DNA of 64,000 nucleotides, from NCBI GenBank assembly GCA_018340805.1, contig JACMZG010001913.1:36493882-36557881 (forward strand). The letters run 5' to 3'. Below, piece after piece: positions 1-13,100 of this stretch. Numbering within the stretch: position 1 is the stretch's first letter; each line of letters begins with the position of its first letter. Origin of the DNA: Microvelia longipes (taxonomy: Eukaryota; Arthropoda; Insecta; Hemiptera; Veliidae). The notes under the pieces were generated by a model. It ran no database searches, was not told where the DNA came from, and saw nothing but the letters and a program-made list of their open reading frames with translations. Both the position numbers and the translations under genes were made by a program.

Positions 1-235
1 TACTCAAAAGAAATGTAAAAAACATCTCCAAGAAAATAAGGGTAAAATAACCTGATTTGTTTACATTGTTTTTCCCGCTTCCTTCTTAAGGGGATTTTTT
101 CTTATAAATCGACGGTGCCTAAACTGAGCTGTCAAGATGTTTAAAGTAGTCGATAGACTGTACTTCCGATTATATTTTGACCTGGTCTTTTTTACTTGCT
201 TTACTTTACATAAGGGAGATACTAAAAGGCACTAA

Positions 236-410
236 ACCTGTGGGCTTTTTGGTAAGAGTGTTGAGGAACAAATAGGTCTCACAAAATAGTGTTTAGGAAC
301 CAATAAGGTTGGCCTCATATAAAATGCTGGGTGTGGTTTAACATGCAAGACTAACCTCATTGGCTCCCTCGAATTATTTTATTAAGCTGTCAACTGATTA
401 TAACTTTTTA
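236..410. mobile_element. Degraded copy of fold-back MITE family B
   Basis: It shares with the better copies at 22507-22686, 27945-28123 and 36185-36371 the words GTTGAGGAAC, CTAACCTCATTGGCTCC and GCTGTCAACTGATT. The left terminus is rearranged, so the terminal inverted repeat is only recognisable on the right. Non-coding. Confidence 0.6.
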
Positions 411-872
411 CGATACTTTTTCCAAGAGATCCCCCTCTCCTTACTATTACTACTTTTCATTGATTGTTGGAGTATCTAAATAGATTGTGGTTCATTGTCA
501 AAGATATTTACAAAATTTAAAAAAATTATTTTTTAAAATTAATTTCGGAGACTATTTTAAAAGTCTCATAGCACGAGCATTACAAATTAATACACTTTCT
601 AAATGCTTTTCATATACTTAAAAATTTAATGTTAATTATCAGGAAGTCCATTTAAAAGGCATAACAAGTTTTTTAGGTATTAAGGAATTTCCTTTTTCTC
701 TAGCTTTCTTTTTATCAGACTTGTCCAGTTCCAAGTTTATTATGCTTGAATCATGTTGAAGGAAACTATACAAATGTTTTGGTTTATGAACCTATGGCGA
801 GTCAAAGTGAATTGATTGATAGAGGTAAATTTGTAAAATAAATTTCTGCATGGAGGAAAAATGTTTGGTGAA

Positions 873-930
873 CCAATTCACCAATTGTGGTTTCAATTCA
901 CCAATTGTGGTTTCAATTCACCAATTGAAA
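873..930. repeat. Short tandem repeat, 20-bp unit, about 2.7 copies
   Basis: The unit AATTCACCAATTGTGGTTTC is repeated head to tail. The reading frames crossing it are by-products of the repeat, not a gene. Confidence 0.85.
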
Positions 931-1178
931 TGCTGCTGTATTATAATTATAAGCCATTTATTACTGAAGAATTACATTTCAAATCACGGTTAACAGTTTT
1001 TATCAGTTGTTATCAACAGCTTAAGCTAACTTATTGTTATTGAAACAATAGTTTCTCATCATGCCGGTATAATCTTATTATAGCAGCCTTTTTCTCAAGT
1101 GGGAGGCTTTGAAACAACTTAAATGTGGAAAGTGTTGTTGAATATTGTTGAAATAATGGAAGATGTTGTTTGTTATAG

Positions 1179-4100
1179 AATGACACGAAAGAGTGGTAGT
1201 AAGCTGTTAGCAGCCCATAATAAGAATTCTTCTTCTGGTGGTCCAGGAGGAGGTGCTGGTTATTGTGAGGTAAATATTATTATTATTATTTTATAATTAT
1301 TATTATATTTAGTTATAAATTATTATTTTAAAAGTACGACTGAGTTTTTCAACTTATATTTAGGAGAAACCAAAACCCTCCCTTTTAATAAATGTATTTG
1401 TTTTATTATCTGTTATTATTTTATTTGAAGTTGCTAAAGTAATCAAAGGTTTAAAAGCTTCTAAATCTAATGATATTTACCTGCATAGTAATGACCTCCT
1501 CAAAGCAATCTGTGACATTATTAAAAAACCACTCGCTGATTTGGTTCCAATGATTCCAATGATGGTTCCAATGATTTGGTTCCTCCACTCGCTGGAGGAA
1601 CTAGTTCTATGGGGGAAACTATGTATGGGGTGCCTCAAGGCTCGGTCCTTTGACCTTTACTTTTTATAATTTATGTCAACGACCTCCCCGATAACGGTAA
1701 TGTGAGTCCTAGGTTTGCAGACGATTCCACATATGTAGTAAAAGGGCTCGATCCCACAGTAAATAAACAAAATATGAATATAATGTTACTGTAGCAAACA
1801 TGGTTTATTGGTAACAAATTAACTTTAAATAAAGATAAGAATCAATTAATAACCCATACCTTAAAGAGTAGTGGCAATAAAAATAATAAAGAGTCAATTA
1901 AAATCCTAGGGTTATCAATTGATTGTTCTTTAAATTGGAAAATTCATATCAATGATGTAAGTAGTAAACTCAGTTCTGTTTTGTTTATGCTTCGAAAGCT
2001 TAGCACTACTGTTGACTTGAAAACCTGCAAGCTGGCTTACTATGCTCATTTCCACTCACGATTATTATATGGCATCAGAGAATGGGAGCTGCCCGAGTGC
2101 ACACAATGTTTTTCTATTGCAAAAAAAAGCCATTAGAATTATTACAAAGTCTAAATATGATGCGCATTGTGCAAAACTTTTCAAAGAAAAATAAGATTCT
2201 AACACTTTATTCAGCATACATTTTTTCAGTTTTAGTATACATTAAAAATAGACACCATGAATTAGATAATAATAAAAATCATGGTTATTCCACTAGATTT
2301 TATACAAATATAAATTTGCCATTCTCCAGACTTAGTAAGTCAAGTCAATCTCCGATGGTGAATGGAATCAAATGTTTTAATAAGCTGCCTACTAGTATTG
2401 TAGACCTTCCTATGGATTCCTTTAAAAAGGTTATTAAAGAAATACTAATTGATAAAGCATATTACTGTGTCAATGACTTTTTAAATGACAGTATAGTGTA
2501 TCCTGAAAAATTGTAAACTGGTACCTTTTTAACTTAATAATATCTTACATAATTTTATTTATTGTATTTTTTTTACGTTTAATTTGTATTCATGAATTGA
2601 CTATTGTGAGGCCTTTGAATGTAAGGCAACCACAAGCTTATAATATAAATAAATTATTTATTTTAATGATTGTTCAATCAAAATACTAATACTTGAGGGA
2701 GGATACAAGGGCTTTTTATCATTTCCTTGGTAGCTTGGTACCATAAGTGTACCATAGTGAAGTGTATGGTAATTACACTTAAGTGTTTCGTAATATTTAC
2801 AATTTCTTGTGTATGCTACATTATTTTTTGACTATTTTGTCTTAAATTGAGTGAAATGAATTTAAAATAAATTTTAATTATTATCTATGCCATATATTCT
2901 TTAATTATAATTAATTATTTATAATTAATGTGCTGTACGAAGTGATTTAATGTGACATCACTGAAAAAGGCCTGCCATTTGTGGGGTGCATTATAAATGT
3001 GTGCTCCGATAGAAGTTGTTGAGGTTTGTGTAGTGGGTAGTCTCCAATACACACTACAGTAGTAGGATTAATTATGGTATGGCACAATTAATCCAGACTC
3101 CTTATAACTGTGTTATTTTTCCTGTCTTCCCTCTAAGTATAAGTCTCTTTGTGTTCATTTTTTCTGTGTTCTTTGAATTTTATTAGTTTGTAAGTTTTCA
3201 CAAACTACAAACTATTTTCATTTATTTATTGTTATTAGGTTTGTAAAGTGAACTACAGTTGGTTAGAAGATCACCTGTCGAGTGTGAGTCATATAAAAGC
3301 AGTTACAGATCCTACTCAGTATCAGGAGTTAGATAGTCTGATCAGTTCATCTGGTTGGAATGGGCAGAGAAAATCCCTGAGGATTAAATCTCCCCCGCCT
3401 TATAGCTCTCCCCCCACTCCCACCCCTCTCAACTGCAACGGACACATTAACAATCATCAGGTGTGTTTTTTTTTGGTTTCTTACGTTTTTACTGTTGATC
3501 TTTAAAAACCCAACAAATAATTAGAATCAGGAAAATGGTGTATATTTCGCCTCTTTCTTTTCTATTTACCTCATGGCTAAGTTTTCATTGTATGATGGTG
3601 ATAAGATAGCACCGCTTGCCTCTGGTAAATACTTTACATTATATTCTTTGAAATTTTATGCTTTTTGCATCACAAAAATTATGCTTTTGTGATTGTTTAT
3701 ATGGCATATGTGGGAGGGTAGTAAGGGGGGGGGGATGGATTCATTTTTAAATTAAACCTTTCCATCCTTTTTTTGTATGCGTTCTTGACAGATATAATGA
3801 TTTTTGTTTTAGACTCCTTTAACAAACGGAACTAATATAATAAGAAGAAGCAGTGATAGGAAGAGTCCACGGAGGTGTAGAGTCAGTAGGAAACGATTAT
3901 CAGCGGAAGAGAAACTTATCGAGGATAACAGGGCATATTACAAAGTGGAGGTTCTTAACTCAAAACTTAGGTCTACTGGTAAGTGATGATTACATCATCA
4001 AGTTTTTCTTTGGTTTATTGCTATAAGAATTTTATTTCAGTGGTCCACGATGGAATCACACAAGAAAATTAAATAAATAAAATTATAATCGTTCACTCTA

Positions 4101-7100
4101 AGTAACACTCATTCATACTAAGTGTCCGGTTTCCAAACAAAAAATCACAATGACCTCCCTCCCCCATAAAACTTTTCACCTTGAAAAGTTGTATACTTGT
4201 TTTCACCTGAAATAATACTATGTATAGAATAAGATTATGAAAACCTTTATTCAAAAACATATTTACAAAAAATACATTGTAAATTATACATAAGTACTTA
4301 AAAGAAAATAAAATACAAACAATTGATATTTATACATCAAATAAGATATATTATAGATTTATTTATCTTTTGTAGCACTTTTAATTGTATAGTACTCCCA
4401 CATTTTAATAAAATAGGATATAAACTATCAGCTTAAAGTTCTATAGGAAAACAAAAAACTATAAATTAATTAGCTATATATTTCATCAAACATTGTTGAT
4501 ATCTTCAGGCTTTAAACACAGACAAACTTACATAAGTGGTTGACTAGATTAAAACTTGACAAAATCACAAAAATACTAAATACTAAATCACAGTTAATAA
4601 TTAATTAACACAGTCAAAAAATAAAATAAATCAAATAAATCATAGATAAAAAATTAATAGAGAACAATTAATAATAACAAATTAATATGTTGGAAATAAT
4701 TTTAGTTTTAATACTTTAAAATTATTTATTTTTTATTCTTTGATGTGTTCAGGGACCCTCCAGCGTCAGCTGGGTAGTAGTAGCTGTGATAGTGGAGAGG
4801 AAGAGAATAGTAATAGTAGTAGTAATCATATGGGTTCTGTACTTGGCGCCACATCTCTGCTCAATGGACAACCTAATCAAACCAACGAAGAGAGTGTCGT
4901 TGTCAGGTAACGTCTTGTCTTTATTTTATTTAATTATTCAATATTTTGTAAAGTACTATTTCCTTTTAACACAATACTTTTCCTATATATCTACTGTATA
5001 AATTAGGAAAAGTAAAAATATGTAATAATTATTATTGTTATTATAATGTATTTTAGCAAATTTTCAAAATAAGCTTTTGTGGTAGGGGTCATTCTGTGTG
5101 ATTTAAATAACATGAAATATGTTTAATGTTATGCTGCTGTTATGCCCATTTCCTCCTTAAGAGGTCATCCTCAGTGACTTTAATAACAACAAATTATGTT
5201 TTGTGTTATTTAAGTCACTGAGGATGACCTCTTAAGGTCATACAAATTTATATTAACATTTAAATATTTTAGTTGTATTATTATATTATATTTTTCAATG
5301 ACAGTTACATTTCCTGTTGGTATTTCAGGTTGAAGAAAGTTCGAAAGTCTGAACTATCAATGTTAAACGATGAAGCAGAGAATTTTATGTTTGGTGATAA
5401 GAAAGAAGATGATGATAAGACTAAGAGAAGAGATATAAACAACGACACTGATTATTATAAAGTCGAACTGCCTTCATCTAGACTTAGGTATGTTTACTTG
5501 TATCAGTTACTTAACAGTCTGACAAAACACAATATAAAACTTATAGATATTTATTTTTAAAAATCTTATAGTTGATTAGAGAGTCAAGTAGGATATTATT
5601 TAAGTGTTTTCTTCCGTTAAATAGTGAATAAGGTTCTAAGACAATTGCACTGCAAATTTGGCCTGAAAAACAACTGTGTGGGCCAATGACTATGTGAGAA
5701 CAAATAATAATAACATCGATGTGTCGTATATGGAGGATAGTTTAAAGTGTATGGAGTTTTGGTTTAGCAGCGAGGGCACGTGTTGTGCCTAGTTTTCACT
5801 AGACTATATGAGTCAGTGAAAATATGTATGATTGCTTGAAAAAAGCATGAGAGGAACCATTGAAATTCACGGCTCTTCTGTCTGGATTAGATGAAATATA
5901 TTTACACTTGAAATTAAAAGGAGTAGAACACTATCTTAAGGAGTTGGCAAAAAAGGCCTAACACGTGGCCTACTTGCCTGGTAGTTACTACCACTTCCCC
6001 ATATTACTACTACTGGTCTTCTTTTTCCCTGTTGGACAGAAGATATGCAAAATTTGTATCCACGGTAAGAAAAAAAGTTTTTTTGTACTTTATTGTACGG
6101 CATACAAAAAAAGTTATTTGTACGCATACAAAAAAAGTTATTTGTACGGCATACAAAAAAAGTTATTTGTACGGTACAAAAAAAGTTATTTGTACGGCAT
6201 ACAAAAAAAGTTATTTGTACGGCATACAAAAAAAGGTTATTTGTACGGCATACAAAAAAAGTTATTTGTACGGCATACGTACGGCATACAAAAAGTTATT
6301 TGTACGGCATACAAAAAAAGTTATTTGTACGGCATACAAAAAAAGTATTTGTACGGCATAAAAAAAGTTATTTGTACTGCATACAAAAAAAGTTATTTGT
6401 ACGGCATACAAAAAAGTTAGTTAACAAAAAAAGTAATTTGTACGGCATACAAAAAAAAATATTTGACGGTACAAAAAAGTTATTGTAAGCATACAAAAAA
6501 AGTTATTTGTGCAATACAAAAAAGTTATTTTTATTTGTACGGCATACAAAAAAGTTTTTGTACGGCATACAATAAAAGTTATTTGTACGGCATACAAAAA
6601 AAGTTATTTGTACGGCATACAAAAAAGTTATTTGTGTATTTACGGCATACAAAAAAAATTTGTACGGCATAAAAAAGTTATTTGTTTGTTACGGAATACA
6701 AAAAAAGTATATTTGTACGCATACAAAAAAGTTATTTGTAACGGCATACAAAAAAAGTTATTTGTACGGCAACAAAAAAAGTATTTGTACGGCATACAAA
6801 AAAAGTTTTTTTACGGCATACAAAAAAAGTTATTTGTACGGCATACAAAAAAAGTTATTTGTACGGCATACAAAAAAAGTTATTTGTCGGCATACAAAAA
6901 AGTTTTTGTACGGCATACAAAAAAAGTTATTTGTACGGCATACAAAAAAAAGTTCTTTGTACGGCATACAAAAAAAGTTATTTGTACAGCTGGGAATTCA
7001 TCTATTTGCCTAAAGATGCGCTGAAGACCTCATTCAATTCAATTCAAAAACAGTCTTTATTTCCATAAGTAAAAATAACATAAGAAAAAAAAGTAGAGTA

Positions 7101-10100
7101 ATTAACAATTGGTAGGTTACATAATCTTAAGGAAACCACAAAGCCAAGTGGCCAGAGTGTCGGCACTCCAACTTAAGTACAAGTTATATATTTTTTTTCG
7201 GGAAGTTCCAGAAGAATTGTTTTAGTTAATTGTGTTTAGTTCAGCTATTATAGTTCTACTCGTTGGCAATACTGTTTTAACAGTATCTTTTTGTTATCTA
7301 TTGCTTGTTTCTTTACAATCAAAATTAAATGTAAATTAATTGCATATTTGCATTTATTAAATAGATAGTATTATTTACAATGTTTGATAGTGATTAAAGT
7401 GACACTGATTTGGTAGCGACTCGACCAGAGTTAAACACTTTAGCGATTGAAGTGGTAAATAAAAGTGTTTTGTAAATGCTTTTTATTTTATTATTACTCT
7501 TTACCTCAGAACAAATAGCATTCATTACGTGGTTGTGAATAATTTTTTTTTAACTCTTTTTACTTTTATAACTTTTTTAGCTCTTTTTACTGACTCCCTT
7601 CACCTGCCAGTAAATATAGTTGCTCCAGAAAGATCTAGATCTCCCTAAGTCTGCTTATAGAGTTTTTGAGTACTTTATGAGTATTCAATACATTTCATGA
7701 TGCAAATCAAAAACATACAATGTTCTCTGTTACAGGTTACCAACTTCAACTAAAGAAGAACCTCAATCGAGACTGAAGTTTAATAAGAGTCCTCCTTTTG
7801 ATGATTCATCATCAATTAGGTTGCGCTCCGCTGGTGGTAAGAGTCCTCCCAAGGAAGAGACTGTTAATCATCGACTAAGATCAAATAAAAGTCCTTCGGA
7901 TGACCACTATAGATTAAGGATTAAAGAAGAAGATAAAGTCAACGAAGTGATAAACCACAGGTTAAGATCTGGAGGGAAATCGCCTAAGGAGGAAGAACAA
8001 ATACATCATAGGCTGAGGTCGAGCAGGCATCCTGAAGATGATAACAGAACAAGTCCCGAGACCAATCACCCTAGGTTACGATCTGGTGGAGGTACTCCCC
8101 CTCCTGAACCTAAACTAAGGTAAATAACATGATAACAGTTTATTAATTACTGTTAAATATTTTGCTGAATAATTAAGTTACATGGGGAGTTTGTTTGAAA
8201 TAAAATATTATCTTTCTCTCTGTTGGTAGTGCTGTTGGCTCTTTTTTTGCATAGAGATATATTACTAGAGGGGTTGAATTTTGAAACATCGAAAAAGTAA
8301 CTTGACCACATTCGATTATCATTATCATCAAATAAACAGAACAAATACAGTAACTTATATAGTAGAATGTTTAAAAAACAAATCACATCACAAACAATGT
8401 GCAGGAAACCGAAAACAATTGATTTATTATAACGCAAACTCCCTTTTGGAGGAGGTTTCAATAAGGTTACTCAGAGCCTCTGAGAGCCCCAAAAAGATGT
8501 TTCAAGCCTCTCAATGTATTAAGATAGGCTATGCCCTGTCTAGTATATATCTCTATGTTTTTTTGAATTACCCAAATTACTCATTCCCAATTCGCCTTAG
8601 AGAGTTATATTATCAGCATCTGCTGACCTAAGGTATAATTTATAGTTTCTCACGATCTCTGAAACTATAGGTAGAACTGCCGAAGTAGATCATGTTCATT
8701 TTGTTTCCATAATTTTATATGTTTGTGTAATCTTGTACTTTATATTTGATTTTTTGTTTGTTTTTGTAGGTCGTGCCCTGGTCTAAGTCCTATTAAAGAG
8801 TTAACAGTTGAAAGACTTTGTCCTCCTTCTGAAGATGACCATTGTCCTGAAATAACGCTGACTCATGCAGATATCACGTTTGCATTCGAGCTTAACAATA
8901 CTGAAGGAGTTTGGTCTCAGGTTAGCTCTTTATTTATATCAATAGGGAACTGATTGAGTTGTTAAAAATTAGTGTTGGTGGGATCTCATTAATAGTATGA
9001 TGATGATCCATTAGTATGATGATGGTAAAATCATAGTAGTAGTGGGGAGGCTAGTCCTTGCCACCCAGACCACTGTATTAGGTCCTTTTTACCAACTTCA
9101 TATATCATGACCCTCCAACCACTACTCCGCCTTACCTGCCCTGTTAAATGGTCAAATCATAATTTATGATGGCCTGTGTTAAATCTTTAAAATAGTTGTT
9201 TTACATAATAAATTGTTTCTACATATTTCGATAAGTTGAAATCAGCATATGGCTGTAGATAACTTAAATATTATAATTTATAATAGTTGATAACATATGT
9301 AAAGTACTATTTTATGTTCTTATAATACCTATTTTATTTTTTCTCCTATATAGCGTAGGTATATAGAAAAAGTGTTGTGTTTGCAAGCAAATCCGGAACG
9401 GGGATTTCAGCCGGATTATTCATTGCAGGTGTCTTTAATACACCTAATTTTTACTTTTCCTCATTTATACCGTAGGTATATAGGAAAAGTATTGTGTTAT
9501 TAAAAAATCTGAAACCGGGATGAAAACGGAATTATCCGTTTTTAAGGCCTCCTTAGTGGTGTTTGCAAAGTTGTCTATCTGTGTGTGTGTGTGTATGCTA
9601 GAGAGTTGAATTTTTGTACAAAAAACAGTCTACCGCTGTAGTTGTGCTGTTTGGAAAATAATTTTTTATGACGCCAATAACCACAATAATGACTCAGCAA
9701 AAATAAAAAAAACGGAAAAATTATGTGATCTGATTGAAATTTGGCACCCATATGGGCATGTATGAGACTAATATATGTGCTAAGTTTCATCTCATTATCA
9801 GAATTAGTTCAAGTTTTATCAAAAAATGTCAAATATCAAAAGTTTTTAAAAAAATGTAAAAGAATCAAAAAATGGTTTTGTGCAAGTGTATCCCTTGGGG
9901 TAATAAATAAGTGTACTAAGTTTTGTTATAATACAACAAGTTTATCCATGATTTTTGGTTGATCATAAAAGTTAAGCAGCATCAAGCGTGGTCAGTGCCT
10001 GGATAAATGACCACTGGAAATGAAACGAATGTATTTACTTTCTGAGGATGAGCGAAGCGAGTCCAAAGCTGGGAGGATGACTTAGTGATTCCTATGTGAT

Positions 10101-13100
10101 GAGGAAAACTTCCAAGATACCCCGTCCCTGATTTTTTCATCTCATTATCAAGTTGGTTCAAGTGTTTCTCTTTACACAATAAATAAGTCTATTGAGTTCT
10201 GGTCCTTAGACTTGATTGTACACTAGAAAATGGGGTCTATCCTCGACTCCAACCCTAATCTGGTCCTTACATTGTTGCAATATTGTGTGCAGCCTTAATT
10301 TCAAAATGTATATTATAAGAAACCACTTCTGTTGCCTTAACTTGTGTTAAAACTTTTGTTAAGTTGGTTACCTTGTGTATAATAATCAAGATTTAACTCT
10401 TTTTATTTCGTCTAAATTTTTAAAAATTTGAACTTTTTTATTTCGTTTTCTAACTTTTAATTCTTACACCCTGTGTTTGGTTTCAGGTTCGAGATCGATT
10501 AGATAACTTTAAAGAAGAATTACTGCCTCATCATTATTCTTATCCTAAAGTAGTTCTACCTGCGGAAATGCCTTATTTGGAGCGACTTAAAATGCTTACA
10601 AGGAGAAGACGAAGGCTTTCTAGGTAAGCAAGTCATCATACTTATATTTTTTTTTAAACTTTTTTTCTTCGGTCAGGTGTAAAGTAGGCTTATATTTTTA
10701 AAAATACTTTTTTCTATGGGCAGGTGTAAAGTAAGAACTTTTCATCCTCAAAGAAGAACAGTTTCGTTGTGTTTTACTGTCAGCGACATTAAAAGAGTTT
10801 TTTAATTGTAGCTGGTTAAGTTCCTCAAATGGCGCTGGGTGGGCACTAGTATTTTACTACAAGGTTATAATATTACCTTCCATTTTCTTATTATTTTTTT
10901 TTTGTTTGTCAAATAAATAATCGAACGTTTGAAGTTTTAACGTGAAAGTGAGTTATTAATTATTTATCAAGTGTTTAATAATCATAAATAGTGATTCAGA
11001 TTTACTGTTTTGCTTCACTCGACAGTAAATGTTGTTGCCATGGTAAAATAAATACCTTCACAGTCTTGTAACGTAATATACTATAATTGGATAGTGTTAA
11101 AAAATTGTTTGATAATGATGAAATAGCATGAGTTTTTTATGCTAGAGTTGACATTAAGTACTAAAATCAACCTATAAGTTCAGTTATACAAGAAATGAAA
11201 TGTTTTATATCATTTAAACTCACTAATGCCTCTGATTTTTTTGAAAATTTTATAAATCATGAACAGATTGATAAGATATGCATTAACCAGTTGTGATGAA
11301 ATATTAGGAGCCAAATAAGATTTACCCTCTGATAATGAGAAAAATATTTATAAAATTCCAAAGTGGGCGATGCCATATGGCAACACTGGATACTCGGTGA
11401 CTTACAATTTTTTATCTGTAAAAAAGATTTACTCTCTGATTATGGGGAAAATATTTAAAAATTCACTTTGCACCTGAAGTCTCACAAATGGGCGATGCCA
11501 TACTCATCAACAAAAATTTTTCACATTTTATAAATTTTCTGTGAAATTGACTCTACTCTATCATGCATGACTTAATTATATACATGTTAATCAATAATTA
11601 TTATTTTAAATATGGTGTATATTATATTTATGAACATTTGCACAATTTATCAGACATGTATAAGTAATTTGTGAAGTAATTAGAAAGCACTGTATGGAAA
11701 TCTCAAGCTATATTTTTTATAAACAATTAGGAAGTATGTTTAGTATCTGTGATATAGTAAAAAAAAAATCAAATCGAGTTTTAGATGAATGTAGTAAAGA
11801 ATGTGGTTGATCTCCATTTCCCAAAAACGTTTTTGTTGGGGGGTTAGTAGCTGGCTTCCTAGTAAGTGTAAGATGTTGTGTCACCATCATCTTCATTTGT
11901 GAAAAAAATATTTTTTTGTTTAGAATGAAATATGTTACAAATTTTTAAAAATTACAGCCTAACAACTAATTGACCATTGTTCATAATTGTATTATAGATA
12001 TTTAAAACACACCTTTCTAAAGCGAAAATGGTTGACAACTGCTTATTCAGGTTAATAAAGATGAAAATACAAAGGAAATATGAAACTACATTTTGTGATG
12101 CCTAACTGCTTCACTGGGCGCTAATAGGTTTAATTATTGTTTCAGGTGTTTAGATGATAAGCCTCGGAAATCACCTCGCTGTCATGCCTCAACTCTCGCC
12201 ATATTATCCTCCGTACTTCCCAAATCTAAACTGGCAGAGCAACCAACTAGTGGAGTATCCAGTACACCTAGTTCTGTCAATAATCCTTGTCCTGAAGATG
12301 AAGAAACTACTGCTAGTACTATGACTGTAGAATCAAATGGATCGGATTCTAATACAGATTCAAAAGCTTTACTTCAAAGGTAACTTGGACTCATTGAACT
12401 AATTAAAAAAATGTTAGATAAATAAACTATTTGCCGAGTGAAGCTCGGGTATCACTGCAGTAACAAAGAAATGGTGTTTAAGGTTATTTTAGTTGTGTTC
12501 TGTTTATTTGATTATATTAATAGTCAAAGGTGTTCAAGTTACTTTTTCGATGTTTCAAAATTCAGCCAATAGAGCCCCTCTAGTAATATCTCTATGAATT
12601 GAGCCCAAAACACTTGTTTATATATTATGCTATATTGATCCCTTACCAACTTTTCTTTATTTAATTTGCCATTATAAAAGAGTAAATTTCTTGGACTTAT
12701 ATTCAATTATATAATTGATGGAGACTGCAGTTCTAAAATAAATATTAATTTATTTAATAATCACAATGTTTTGCTGAGCAAAGCTCAGCATCTTCAGGTA
12801 ATTGTATTAAATGCACTAAATAAAATAAAATAAAATCAAAATACAACATAAAATTAGATGTAATAAAATTACATAAAACTTTTGAACATTGAAAATAATT
12901 TAAAATAAATGACGGAAATCTGTCAGTAAACAATAACAGGTTAGGTAGGCTAGGACAAACCCAAGCTGATAGAATTTATAAGGTGATTCAATTGGAGAGT
13001 TTTTATTAATGAAATAATTTTTTTGACTTGTTAGGATATAGTCCGGCATTGACATCATTGCAGGAATAAATAGTAAATTTTCAATGTTGACTGCCTATAC

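Larger units (their letters stand above)
1..1120. other. Gene-poor sequence upstream of the first visible chiffon exon
   Basis: AT-rich sequence with no convincing coding exon. It holds a degraded fold-back MITE (236-410) and a short tandem repeat (873-930). Because the first visible chiffon exon has a usable splice acceptor at 1177-1178, this stretch is most simply read as an intron, with the N-terminal exons lying before the window. It could instead hold a promoter for a shorter isoform; I see no clear TATA or initiator. Confidence 0.5.

Noticed and set aside
6070..6988. CRISPR array
   Set aside because: Units are contiguous with no unique spacers, and the window is an insect nuclear sequence.
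5965..7068. Several overlapping open frames with KKSYLYGIQ- or VICTAYK-type repeats
   Set aside because: They are products of the 25-bp satellite, open in all forward frames; no start context, splice structure or family.
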